A stretch of 48,134 nt of DNA from an uncultured Treponema sp. (lineage in GTDB: Bacteria; Spirochaetota; Spirochaetia; Treponematales; Treponemataceae), in the NCBI GenBank assembly GCA_938045195.1, contig CALINC010000021.1:1-48134 (forward strand). Reading direction: 5' to 3'. The notes below the pieces were generated by a model. It ran no database searches and had not been told where the DNA came from. It saw only the letters and a list, made by a program, of their open reading frames with translations. Numbering within the stretch: position 1 is the stretch's first letter; the number at the start of each line of letters is the position of its first letter. Shown here piece by piece: positions 41,768 through 48,134 of the stretch. A program made the position numbers and the translations under genes.

Positions 41768-43099
41768 TTATTTTGCCTTATAAGAACGCGGATCTATAGC
41801 CCGTACAATAAAAAGGTTTTTATTGTCTTGTAAATCTACCACATCGCCTTTTTCGGATAAAACTTCACCCGTTGAGTCAATAAGAATTTTTATACACGGA
41901 CGCATTGGAGCGTCGGGCGAGCTTTTTAAAACTCTGGCAAGAGAAGCGTCACTCATTAAAACAATAGAACCGATAGGATAAATTCCTATAGTGCGAACCA
42001 TCACTTTAAGTATTGACGGGTCAAATGCCCGCGCATTATCAGCTAATAGATTTTTCATTGCTTGATATCCGAGCATTAAATCTCTATACGGCTTCGGCAT
42101 TATCATTGCAACAAAAGCATCCGCAACGGCAATAATTCTTGCGCCTAAATCTATATCTTCCCCTGCAATTCCGCCGGGATAACCTTTCCCGTCCCAACGT
42201 TCATGGTGCTGCATTATGCTTACGGCAATCTCTTTTGTGAAAACAAGTTCATTCAATGCCATTTTATAGCCGTAAGCCGTATGAGCTGCAATAGCCTGTT
42301 TTTCAACATCAGTTAAGCCCTCAGATTTCTTTAAAATATTATCAGGAACTTTTGTCATGCCTATGTCATGTAGAAGTGCTGCAACGGCAATATCGTTTAT
42401 CTGTTTTTCAGACAAGTCTAATGCTTCGCATAAAAGTATAGTCAAAATGGCGGTATTAACCGCGGAATGGGCTAAATTATCCTGTTCAATCTCAGTCCCC
42501 AAAATAAAGCCGACACAAAGCGATGAGCCTTTTTTTACCAACGAACGAAGTGCTTGTATATACATGGTAAAAACCGTATTCTCGATAGGCTTCCTCATTT
42601 TAAATTTATTAAAAGTAGCGTCTATTTCAAGAATTATTTTAGTATATGCCCTATATAATTCCATAGATTTTTCATCATGATAAACTTTTAAAATATTTTC
42701 GGCAGGAATATTTATAATTTCATTTTGCCGTATTTTTATTCCGTTGATACCTATAGGATTTGAAGCAATACCGCTTTCGGCAATTTCCAGTTCATCATTG
42801 CCGTTAAGCTCCTCAAGTTCATCCAGTTCTTCAACCTCATCAATTTCTTCGAGCTCTTCAACAGCATCCAGTAATGCCTCTGCCTCATGAGAAGCAGCTT
42901 CCTTTACATTTGCACCGGGTAAGAGCGGTTCTCCAGCCGTTATAACATACGGGATATCCCAGTGTTTTAAAATACCAATTTCATAATCGGTTATCGGATG
43001 ACCTTGTGTTAAAAGCATATTCTGCCCGTCGTCAAAAAAAATAGGTGCAGAATACCTTGTCCCTATTGCCAGCTCGTTTGCTTTAATTTGTTTAAGCAT
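41768..43099 (-). CDS. HD-GYP domain protein (c-di-GMP phosphodiesterase candidate)
   Basis: 443 residues from the ATG at 43099 (GGAGG, 8 nt). N-terminal DUF3391-like part (IKANELAIGTRYSAPIFFDDG), then an acidic Glu/Asp/Leu-rich linker (about 75-108, e.g. VEELEEIDEVEELDELEEL), then the HD-GYP domain. Its metal and signature motifs are LAHSAVNTA, ALLHDIGMTKVP (HD, about 246-247) and HHERWDGKGYPGG (about 297-309), all intact, with ARIIAVADAFVAM. Such enzymes degrade c-di-GMP. Between flhX and yraN, its neighbours suggest a link to flagellar function. Confidence 0.93.
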   Translation of the reverse strand: MLKQIKANELAIGTRYSAPIFFDDGQNMLLTQGHPITDYEIGILKHWDIPYVITAGEPLLPGANVKEAASHEAEALLDAVEELEEIDEVEELDELEELNGNDELEIAESGIASNPIGINGIKIRQNEIINIPAENILKVYHDEKSMELYRAYTKIILEIDATFNKFKMRKPIENTVFTMYIQALRSLVKKGSSLCVGFILGTEIEQDNLAHSAVNTAILTILLCEALDLSEKQINDIAVAALLHDIGMTKVPDNILKKSEGLTDVEKQAIAAHTAYGYKMALNELVFTKEIAVSIMQHHERWDGKGYPGGIAGEDIDLGARIIAVADAFVAMIMPKPYRDLMLGYQAMKNLLADNARAFDPSILKVMVRTIGIYPIGSIVLMSDASLARVLKSSPDAPMRPCIKILIDSTGEVLSEKGDVVDLQDNKNLFIVRAIDPRSYKAK

Positions 43100-43163
43100 T
43101 ATCAATGCCTCCTACCAGTTTATTACATAACACATTTTATTATAATTATAAGATAAATATGGT

Positions 43164-43430
43164 TTATTGCGAACGTTTTATCAAAAAAGCAAAAATTGAA
43201 GCTACGGCATTATATGCTTCAAGCGGAATACATTCCCCTATTTGCCGTTCCGAAAGAATATCGGCAAGAGAAGCATCTTCTATAATTTTAATACCGTTTT
43301 TTTCCGCAATTTTATTAATACGCCTTGCAATTTCATCTTTACCGGAAGCAACGATTATTGGAACTTTTCCCCCCAGTAAATATGATAGTGCAACGGAGCA
43401 TTCTTTTTTATTGTCGTCAACTTCTGTCAT
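43164..43430 (-). CDS. FlhX, FlhB C-terminal-like flagellar export protein
   Basis: 88 residues from the ATG at 43430. The sequence SVALSYLLGGKVPIIVASG and KDEIARRINKIAEKNGIKI, EDASLADILSE and IGECIPLEAYNAVASIFAF matches the cytoplasmic C-terminal half of FlhB, the substrate-specificity switch of flagellar type III export. The membrane part and the NPTH autocleavage site are absent, as in stand-alone FlhX proteins, which can replace the cleaved FlhB-C fragment. No clear SD. It heads the operon flhX - HD-GYP - yraN - two small genes. Confidence 0.88.
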   Translation of the reverse strand: MTEVDDNKKECSVALSYLLGGKVPIIVASGKDEIARRINKIAEKNGIKIIEDASLADILSERQIGECIPLEAYNAVASIFAFLIKRSQ

Positions 43431-43483
43431 AATTATTAGTTTGCCATAAATATGTAAAAAATGCAAGATAGTGCCAATAGAAT

Positions 43484-43528
43484 AAAAAAAACAACCGGCA
43501 GAATATTTTAGTAATATCCCCGCCGGTT
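43484..43528 (-). terminator. Rho-independent terminator of the oligopeptidase gene
   Basis: On the minus strand AACCGGC (43528-43522) pairs with GCCGGTT (43499-43493), with an inner AATATT pairing, and is followed by GTTTTTTTT. It ends transcription from 45656 before flhX. Confidence 0.8.
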
Positions 43529-43610
43529 TTAAAATATGTATTAGACTTTGCTTATATCATTATAACCGATATTGTAACAAAGTGGAAAAGACTCCCATAC
43601 TATAATGTTT

Positions 43611-45656
43611 TTACAGCCTATCCAAGATAAAAGCAAATTCAAAAGCAATATCTTTTATGCTGTCGTATCTTCCGGTTGCTCCGCCGTGTCCCGAATCCAT
43701 ATTGATGTGCAAAAGCACAAGGTTGTCATCGGTTTTGTTTGCACGCAGTTTTGCGGCGAATTTGGTTGGCTCGTGGAAGAGAACTTGCGAGTCGTTTAAG
43801 CCGCCCGTAATAAGCATATTCGGATAGTCTTTTGCTTCAATATTATCGTAGGGAGAATACGAAAGCATATAGTTAAAATATTCTTCTTCGTTAGGATTGC
43901 CCCACTCTTCATATTCGCCGGTGGTTAAAGGCAGCGAATCGTCAAGCATTGTGGTAACAACGTCAATGAAAGGTACTTGAGCAACAACCGTATGGAATAA
44001 GTCGGGACGCATATTAGTTACTGCGCCCATCAGTAAGCCGCCGGCACTTCCTCCCATAATGGCAAGTTTATCCGGCGAGGTATACCCTTCTTTTATTAAG
44101 TGTTCGCTGCACGCAATAAAATCGGTAAAAGTGTTTTTCTTTTTTAAGAGTTTGCCGTCTTCATACCACTGCTCGCCTAAATCACTGCCGCCCCGAATTT
44201 GAGCAAGGGCAAAAACAAAACCGCGGTCAATTAAGCTGTAAAAACTTTGACTGAAATTAGCATCGGTGCTGTAGCCGTAACTTCCGTATGAATACAAAAG
44301 TGCGGGGTTTGTGCCGTCTTTTTTTAAGTTCTTTTTATAGACAACCGCAATCGGAACTTTTACACCGTCTTTTGCTTCTGCCCAGAGCCGCTCGACGGTG
44401 TAATTTGACGGAGTAAAGCCGGAAGGAATTTCCTGTTCTTTGAGTACTTTTGTCTTTTGTGTGGGAACATCATACTCGTAAACCGTATTTGGACGGTTTA
44501 GTGAAGAATAGGAATAGCGGACTTTTTCACTTTTGTATTCCGGTATAGTATGGATAGAAGCCGTGTAAACCGGTTCGGGGAACGAAATTTCAAAAAGTTT
44601 TCCGTCAGCAATTCTTTTTACGGTAATTTGAATCAAGCCGTTAATCCGTAATTCCAAGATAAGGTATTTTTTCAGCACTTCGATACTTTCAATTCTAACA
44701 TCAGCGTTGTGCGGAAAAAATTCTTTCCACGTCTGCTTATCGGACGGATTTGCAAGCGGGGCGGTATAAATTTTTCCATTTAAGTTTGCCCTATCTTTAT
44801 ATCGAATAAAAAAGCAATCAGTGTGCGGTTTTACCGTGTACTCAGTATCTTGAACACGCGGTAAAAATGATTTAAATTCTTCCAGAGGTTTATCCGCCGG
44901 AATGTATAATGCTTCCGAAGTTGTTGAACTGGATGCTGAAATGAAAATAAATTGCCTTGTTTTTTCATCGGAAACATACGCCGAAAAACGGGCATCTTTT
45001 TCTTCATAAACAAGAGTTGCTTTTTGTTCATCTAAGCGCCGGCGGAAAATTTTGCAGGAACGCAGCGTTTTATCAATTTGGCTATAAAACAGCGTATTGC
45101 TGTCATTTGCCCATGCAACAGAAGCCGCTCCTTCTACTTGAAAACCCGCTGTTTTTCCGGAACTTAAATCTTTTACCGCAAGCGTGAATTCGGCATAGGA
45201 GCCGGTTTCATTATAAAGGTAGGCGGCTTTTGTTCCATCAGGACTAATAAGATAGTCCGCAAAAATAAAAGCCTCTTTGCCTTCTGCCATTTTATTTACA
45301 TCAAAAATAATTTCCTCAGCCGAATCCGTTAAATTCTTTTTGCGGCAATATGTTCTATATTGCTTACCCTTTTCTGTTCTGTTATAATAATAATATCCGT
45401 TATCAAAAACCGGATAGGATTCGTCATCCTCTTTAATACGTCCTACAATTTCATCATAAATTTTTTGTTGAAGTTCTTTTGTAGAAGCCATAATATCATC
45501 GGTATAAGCGTTTTCTTCATTGATATAATTGATTACTTGCGGATTTGTTTTATCTTTAAGCCAATAATAGTTGTCGGTTCTTTTTTTACCGAATTTAACA
45601 AATTCTTTCGGCATTACCGCAGCTTTTGGCGGTGTTCTAAAATTAGATTGTTTCAT
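43611..45656 (-). CDS. opdB: oligopeptidase B (prolyl oligopeptidase family S9A)
   Basis: A 681-residue serine peptidase that cleaves peptides after Arg/Lys. The N-terminal seven-blade propeller (about 75-400; e.g. RTDNYYWLKDKTNPQVINYI at the entry) is followed by an alpha/beta-hydrolase domain with GGSDLGEQWYEDGKLLKK, the nucleophile elbow IMGGSAGGLLMGAV (Ser about 537), the Asp in GGLNDSQV and the His in MDSGHGGATGR (about 657). No signal peptide. Oligopeptidase B is known as a trypsin-like peptidase of oral treponemes. The ATG is preceded by GGGAG, which is the end of R1 copy E. Confidence 0.93.
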   Translation of the reverse strand: MKQSNFRTPPKAAVMPKEFVKFGKKRTDNYYWLKDKTNPQVINYINEENAYTDDIMASTKELQQKIYDEIVGRIKEDDESYPVFDNGYYYYNRTEKGKQYRTYCRKKNLTDSAEEIIFDVNKMAEGKEAFIFADYLISPDGTKAAYLYNETGSYAEFTLAVKDLSSGKTAGFQVEGAASVAWANDSNTLFYSQIDKTLRSCKIFRRRLDEQKATLVYEEKDARFSAYVSDEKTRQFIFISASSSTTSEALYIPADKPLEEFKSFLPRVQDTEYTVKPHTDCFFIRYKDRANLNGKIYTAPLANPSDKQTWKEFFPHNADVRIESIEVLKKYLILELRINGLIQITVKRIADGKLFEISFPEPVYTASIHTIPEYKSEKVRYSYSSLNRPNTVYEYDVPTQKTKVLKEQEIPSGFTPSNYTVERLWAEAKDGVKVPIAVVYKKNLKKDGTNPALLYSYGSYGYSTDANFSQSFYSLIDRGFVFALAQIRGGSDLGEQWYEDGKLLKKKNTFTDFIACSEHLIKEGYTSPDKLAIMGGSAGGLLMGAVTNMRPDLFHTVVAQVPFIDVVTTMLDDSLPLTTGEYEEWGNPNEEEYFNYMLSYSPYDNIEAKDYPNMLITGGLNDSQVLFHEPTKFAAKLRANKTDDNLVLLHINMDSGHGGATGRYDSIKDIAFEFAFILDRL

Positions 45657-45665
45657 TGTTTATTA

Positions 45666-45757
45666 TCTCCCATAAGCGACGTTTGCCGATGAGGCAAACT
45701 CGCCGGATAAACAGTGAGGCACTATTTGTGCCGAACTGTTTATCATACCTCCCATAA
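45666..45757 (-). repeat. R1 hairpin repeat, copy E (unit 2), in the leader of oligopeptidase B
   Basis: Minus-strand reading: ATGGGAG (45755-45749), H1 (45744-45706; outer GATAAACAG/CTGTTTATC, inner GGCAC/GTGCC), H2 (45699-45681; GTTTGCC/GGCAAAC) and a second ATGGGAG (45673-45667), which supplies the gene's SD. The same heptamer thus flanks the unit on both sides. Confidence 0.85.
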
Positions 45758-45769
45758 AAACTTTTTGCA

Positions 45770-45917
45770 GGGATTTGAAAATCCCGAAAAATATTTTTTC
45801 ACGCAGTTTTGCTCTTGCAAAACTGCATACAATAAAGCGACGTTTGCCGATTAGGCAAACTCGTCAAGATAAACAGCGAGGCAGAATTCCTGCCGAACTG
45901 TTTATCACATCTCCCAT
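45770..45917 (-). repeat. R1 hairpin repeat, copy F (unit 1), upstream of copy E
   Basis: Minus-strand order: ATGGGAG (45917-45911), H1 (45906-45868; inner stem GGCAG/CTGCC, a compensated change from GGCAC/GTGCC), H2 (45860-45842), H3 (45826-45803; GCAGTTTTGC/GCAAAACTGC) and H4 (45785-45770; GGGATTT/AAATCCC). The linker AAAAAGTTTTTATGGGAG joins it to unit 2. Open frames in both directions here are repeat artefacts. Confidence 0.85.
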
Positions 45918-45969
45918 AGTCTTTAGATTTTATTTATTAAACCTTGAATTTACTTTATTACATTTATAT

Positions 45970-45995
45970 AAAAAAAACAAGGCATTGTTTTTTTT
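45970..45995. terminator. AT-rich bidirectional terminator-like hairpin
   Basis: AAAAAAAACAA (45970-45980) pairs with TTGTTTTTTTT (45985-45995) around the loop GGCA. On the minus strand it would back up termination of the M18 gene before the R1 array. Confidence 0.55.
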
Positions 45996-46056
45996 ATAAA
46001 TCAGCAATCACACTGCAAAGCATTACCGCTGCAAAAACACTCTATTTGATTTTATG

Positions 46057-46116
46057 AAAAAAGGTGCCGGACAAATATTCTTCCGTAAGGAGGTTCAGAA
46101 AGTATATTCGTCCGGC
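46057..46116 (-). terminator. long hairpin with T-run after the M18 aminopeptidase
   Basis: On the minus strand the 13-nt arm at 46116-46104 (GCCGGACGAATAT) pairs with 46078-46066 with one G-T pair, with a further CTTTC/GGAAG pairing in the loop, followed by ACCTTTTTT. It is a likely Rho-independent terminator, unusually large. Confidence 0.6.
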
Positions 46117-46130
46117 GAAGTTATGGACAA

Positions 46131-46167
46131 GAGACATTCGTTAAAAACGAAGTGGAGGTAGTGTCTC
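46131..46167. other. nested hairpin just after the M18 stop codon
   Basis: GAGACA (46131-46136) pairs with TGTCTC (46162-46167), and TTCGTT/AACGAA (46137-46151) forms an inner stem. It lies 6 bp past the M18 stop and could protect the 3' end of that mRNA. Confidence 0.45.
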
Positions 46168-46173
46168 TATACG

Positions 46174-47580
46174 TTATTTATAAAAACCTTTATATGCTCT
46201 ATATGCCATTAAAAGGTCTGCCTTGCTGATAATTTCATACGGTGCATGCATTGAAAGAACAGGAATACCGCAGTCTACAACTTCAGTACCATACTTTGCA
46301 AGTATATACGCAATTGTTCCGCCGCCGCCCGCATCTATCATTCCAAGTTCGGCTGTTTGCCAAACAACCTTATTTTTATCAAAATTTTCCCTTACTTTCT
46401 GGAGGAATTCGGCGTTGGCATCGTTTGAACCGCCCTTTCCGCCCGAACCGGTATACTTGTTTATGCAGATACCGTTTCCAATATAAGCAGCATTCATTTT
46501 TTCAAAAACCGAAGAGAATGCGGGGTCATACCCTGCCGAAACATCAGCCGAAAGCATATATGAATTTGCAAATGAGCGGCGTACATCAATGTCGCGGTAA
46601 TTTTTGTTGAGAGCTGCAATTTCAGCAACCATATTTTCAAAATAGTACGCCTGCATACCGGTATTTCCAACGGAACCGATTTCTTCTTTATCCGCAAACA
46701 GGGCAACAGCCGTTCTTTCAGGGTTTTCAATTTCAAGAATTCCTTTTAAGGTTGTAAAGGTACACACCCTGTCGTCATGTCCGTGTCCTGCAATCATAGA
46801 ATTATCCAATCCGACATTTCTAGCTTTTCCCGCAGGAACAACTTCCAATTCTGCAACACGGAAATCTTCTTCTACAATCCCGTATTTTTGGTTTAAGATT
46901 TTTAAAATATTTTCTTTTATGGGGTTTTTATCCTCTTTATCTTTGCCGTTTTCGTCTTTTTCCGGGCTGGGCTTTCGATTTCCGACAAGGACATTGAGCT
47001 GCTCACCGGTAATTCCTTCAGCTAAAGTTTCTTGAAGCTGTTTTTTTGAAAGATGTATTAAAAGGTCGCTTATAAATAAAACCGGATCTTTTTCATCTTC
47101 GCCGATACATACCTCTACCTTTTTTCCTTCTTTTGTAAAAATAACACCGTGAATTGCCAGAGGAATAGTCGTCCATTGATATTTTTTGACACCTCCATAG
47201 TAATGAGTCTTCAAAAAAGCCACCCCTGCCTCTTCATAAAGAGGATTTTGTCTAACATCAAGGCGAGGACTATCTATGTGAGCTCCAATAATATGCATGC
47301 CATGAGTCATGTCTCTGCCAATTACCATCATTACAACAGACTTACCTTTGTTATTTAGATAAACCTTCGTACCTGGAACAACTCTACCTTTTGCAAGAAC
47401 ATCACTCAAACTTTTAAATCCATGTGCTTCTGCGGCCTCAATTATTTGCTTTGCACATTCACGTTCTGTTTTGCCATGATTTAGGAAATCTATATAGTCA
47501 TTTGAAAGAGCATGTAACTCTTGCATTTGAGAATCATTCAAACCTTCCCATGCCGATTTTGGCTTATAACATAAATCCAT
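46174..47580 (-). CDS. M18-family (aspartyl-type) aminopeptidase
   Basis: A cytosolic, dinuclear-zinc aminopeptidase of 468 residues. HIIGAHIDSPRLDVRQNP carries the metal ligand His101 with Asp103. GLDNSMIAGHGHDDRVCTF provides the bridging Asp, ALFADKEEIGSVGNTG the Glu pair, MLSADVSAGYDP the next Asp, and VLSMHAPYEI the last His. All expected ligands are present. A charged insert (PEKDENGKDKEDKNPIKEN) lies near 206-224. SD AGGAGG precedes the ATG. With oligopeptidase B next door it fits peptide catabolism, a main nutrient route of oral treponemes. Confidence 0.93.
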   Translation of the reverse strand: MDLCYKPKSAWEGLNDSQMQELHALSNDYIDFLNHGKTERECAKQIIEAAEAHGFKSLSDVLAKGRVVPGTKVYLNNKGKSVVMMVIGRDMTHGMHIIGAHIDSPRLDVRQNPLYEEAGVAFLKTHYYGGVKKYQWTTIPLAIHGVIFTKEGKKVEVCIGEDEKDPVLFISDLLIHLSKKQLQETLAEGITGEQLNVLVGNRKPSPEKDENGKDKEDKNPIKENILKILNQKYGIVEEDFRVAELEVVPAGKARNVGLDNSMIAGHGHDDRVCTFTTLKGILEIENPERTAVALFADKEEIGSVGNTGMQAYYFENMVAEIAALNKNYRDIDVRRSFANSYMLSADVSAGYDPAFSSVFEKMNAAYIGNGICINKYTGSGGKGGSNDANAEFLQKVRENFDKNKVVWQTAELGMIDAGGGGTIAYILAKYGTEVVDCGIPVLSMHAPYEIISKADLLMAYRAYKGFYK

Positions 47581-47665
47581 CTTTTCCTCCTGTTTTTATG
47601 CACCTATTTTATAGAGTACTATAAATAAAAAAATAGCTACTATTAAAGAATTATTAAACTTAAAT

Positions 47666-48134
47666 CTATAATGCTTGAAGAGTTCTTATTTTTTCTTGCA
47701 CCCCAGGATAGTTAGGGGATAGACGCAACACAGCTCTATAGGCATTAATAACACCTTGTCTATCTTGAGGGTTTGTTTTTTCCATGCTATTTTCTTTAGC
47801 AACAGCTAACCTATATAACCAGAGAGGTCGTTGTGAACTAAAACGCACAGCAATAGAATAAGCAATATCAGCTTTGTTATATTTTTTTTGCCTATCATAT
47901 ATTTCCCCAATAAAAAAATAGGCATCCCCTAATCTATCTCCTGCCTGATTTGAATCAACATATTGCTCAAGATGTTGCAAAGCAAGCCCATATTTTCCAA
48001 GATAAAAATAAGCTTCACCAGCAGTTTCTATTATACGTAAATCTTGTGCTATGTTTAATGCTTCTTTGCAATATTTAATCACTTCATCATAGCGTTTTAG
48101 TCTCAATAAAGACCATGTGCAGACAGTATACGAT
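47666..48134 (-). CDS. TPR protein, 5' end outside the window
   Basis: The frame is open to the right window edge, so the N terminus is missing. About 155 residues are visible. TPR units are clear: RYDEVIKYCKEALNIAQDLR, AGEAYFYLGKYGLALQHLEQ, GDAYFFIGEIYDRQKKYNKA and GVINAYRAVLRLSPNYPGVQ. TPRs bind proteins; no other domain is visible. It lies upstream of the M18 gene on the same strand, separated by 85 bp that contain that gene's SD and a TATAAAAT -10-like box. Confidence 0.85.
   Translation of the reverse strand, partial: SYTVCTWSLLRLKRYDEVIKYCKEALNIAQDLRIIETAGEAYFYLGKYGLALQHLEQYVDSNQAGDRLGDAYFFIGEIYDRQKKYNKADIAYSIAVRFSSQRPLWLYRLAVAKENSMEKTNPQDRQGVINAYRAVLRLSPNYPGVQEKIRTLQAL

Noticed and set aside
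45775..45999. 74-codon plus-strand frame across R1 copy F
   Set aside because: Antisense to the repeat, no SD, ends in a poly-Lys/Phe tail from the AT-rich terminator.
1..48134. tRNA, rRNA or other classic RNA genes
   Set aside because: I looked for T-arm (GTTCGAATC-like) and cloverleaf patterns and rRNA motifs and saw none, but a covariance search would be needed to be certain.

Overview
The window comes from a low-GC host-associated spirochaete, most likely a Treponema of the T. denticola / T. pedis / T. phagedenis type. The pointers are an FlhB-like small export protein beside an HD-GYP protein, a PilZ protein, an oligopeptidase B, many TPR and signal-peptide proteins, selenoprotein machinery and dispersed hairpin repeats. 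The species cannot be fixed from the sequence alone. I see no rRNA, tRNA, CRISPR array or replication origin. The only mobile-element trace is a 59-codon transposase tail.

Layout. 1-2424: structured intergenic DNA, then a minus-strand pdxK/thiD-ribF-rpsO operon with a clear terminator. 2550-6091: a frameshifted coding remnant, ettA (ABC-F) and thrC. 6208-8747: an AlwI-family restriction endonuclease with a Dam-type methyltransferase. 8844-10127: a GH1 glycosidase. 10274-12782: a plus-strand envelope operon (small exported protein, outer-membrane beta-barrel candidate, FecR-domain protein) whose leader is a hairpin repeat. 12768-17279: a tightly overlapping minus-strand run (PilZ protein, exported helical-repeat protein, ComEC, YigZ). 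17312-24882: a CPBP protease, a beta-propeller/adenylate cyclase and two large TPR proteins. 24962-27922: an orphan OppF-type ATPase and two paralogous membrane proteins, bracketed by an inverted pair of 56-bp repeats. 28006-32182: a selenium locus (yedE, TusA/YedF-like protein, DUF3343 protein, selD) interrupted by two small exported proteins. 32244-38156: a SWIM/SNF2 helicase, an IS remnant, adk and a symporter. 38387-40709: an exported protein, an acyltransferase and a thioesterase. 40722-43430: flhX, HD-GYP, yraN and two small genes. 43611-48134: oligopeptidase B, M18 aminopeptidase and a truncated TPR gene.

Most notable signals. (1) A multi-hairpin repeat (R1) occurs six times. Base pairs in its stems change together between copies, and every copy whose downstream gene is visible points into that gene's leader. 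Twice it appears as a two-unit array. This looks like a dispersed structured leader RNA. (2) selD contains an in-frame UGA (codon 21) followed by a SECIS-like hairpin, so it is itself a selenoprotein. (3) yedE has a strong promoter and a roughly 280-nt leader with a small ORF carrying an early in-frame UGA and three Cys codons, plus a long hairpin over its end. This is a possible Sec/Cys-responsive leader. (4) Four genes have a promoter abutting the ATG and no Shine-Dalgarno sequence, suggesting leaderless mRNAs.

Second-messenger signalling is dense: one predicted adenylate cyclase, one PilZ receptor and one HD-GYP phosphodiesterase lie within 26 kb.
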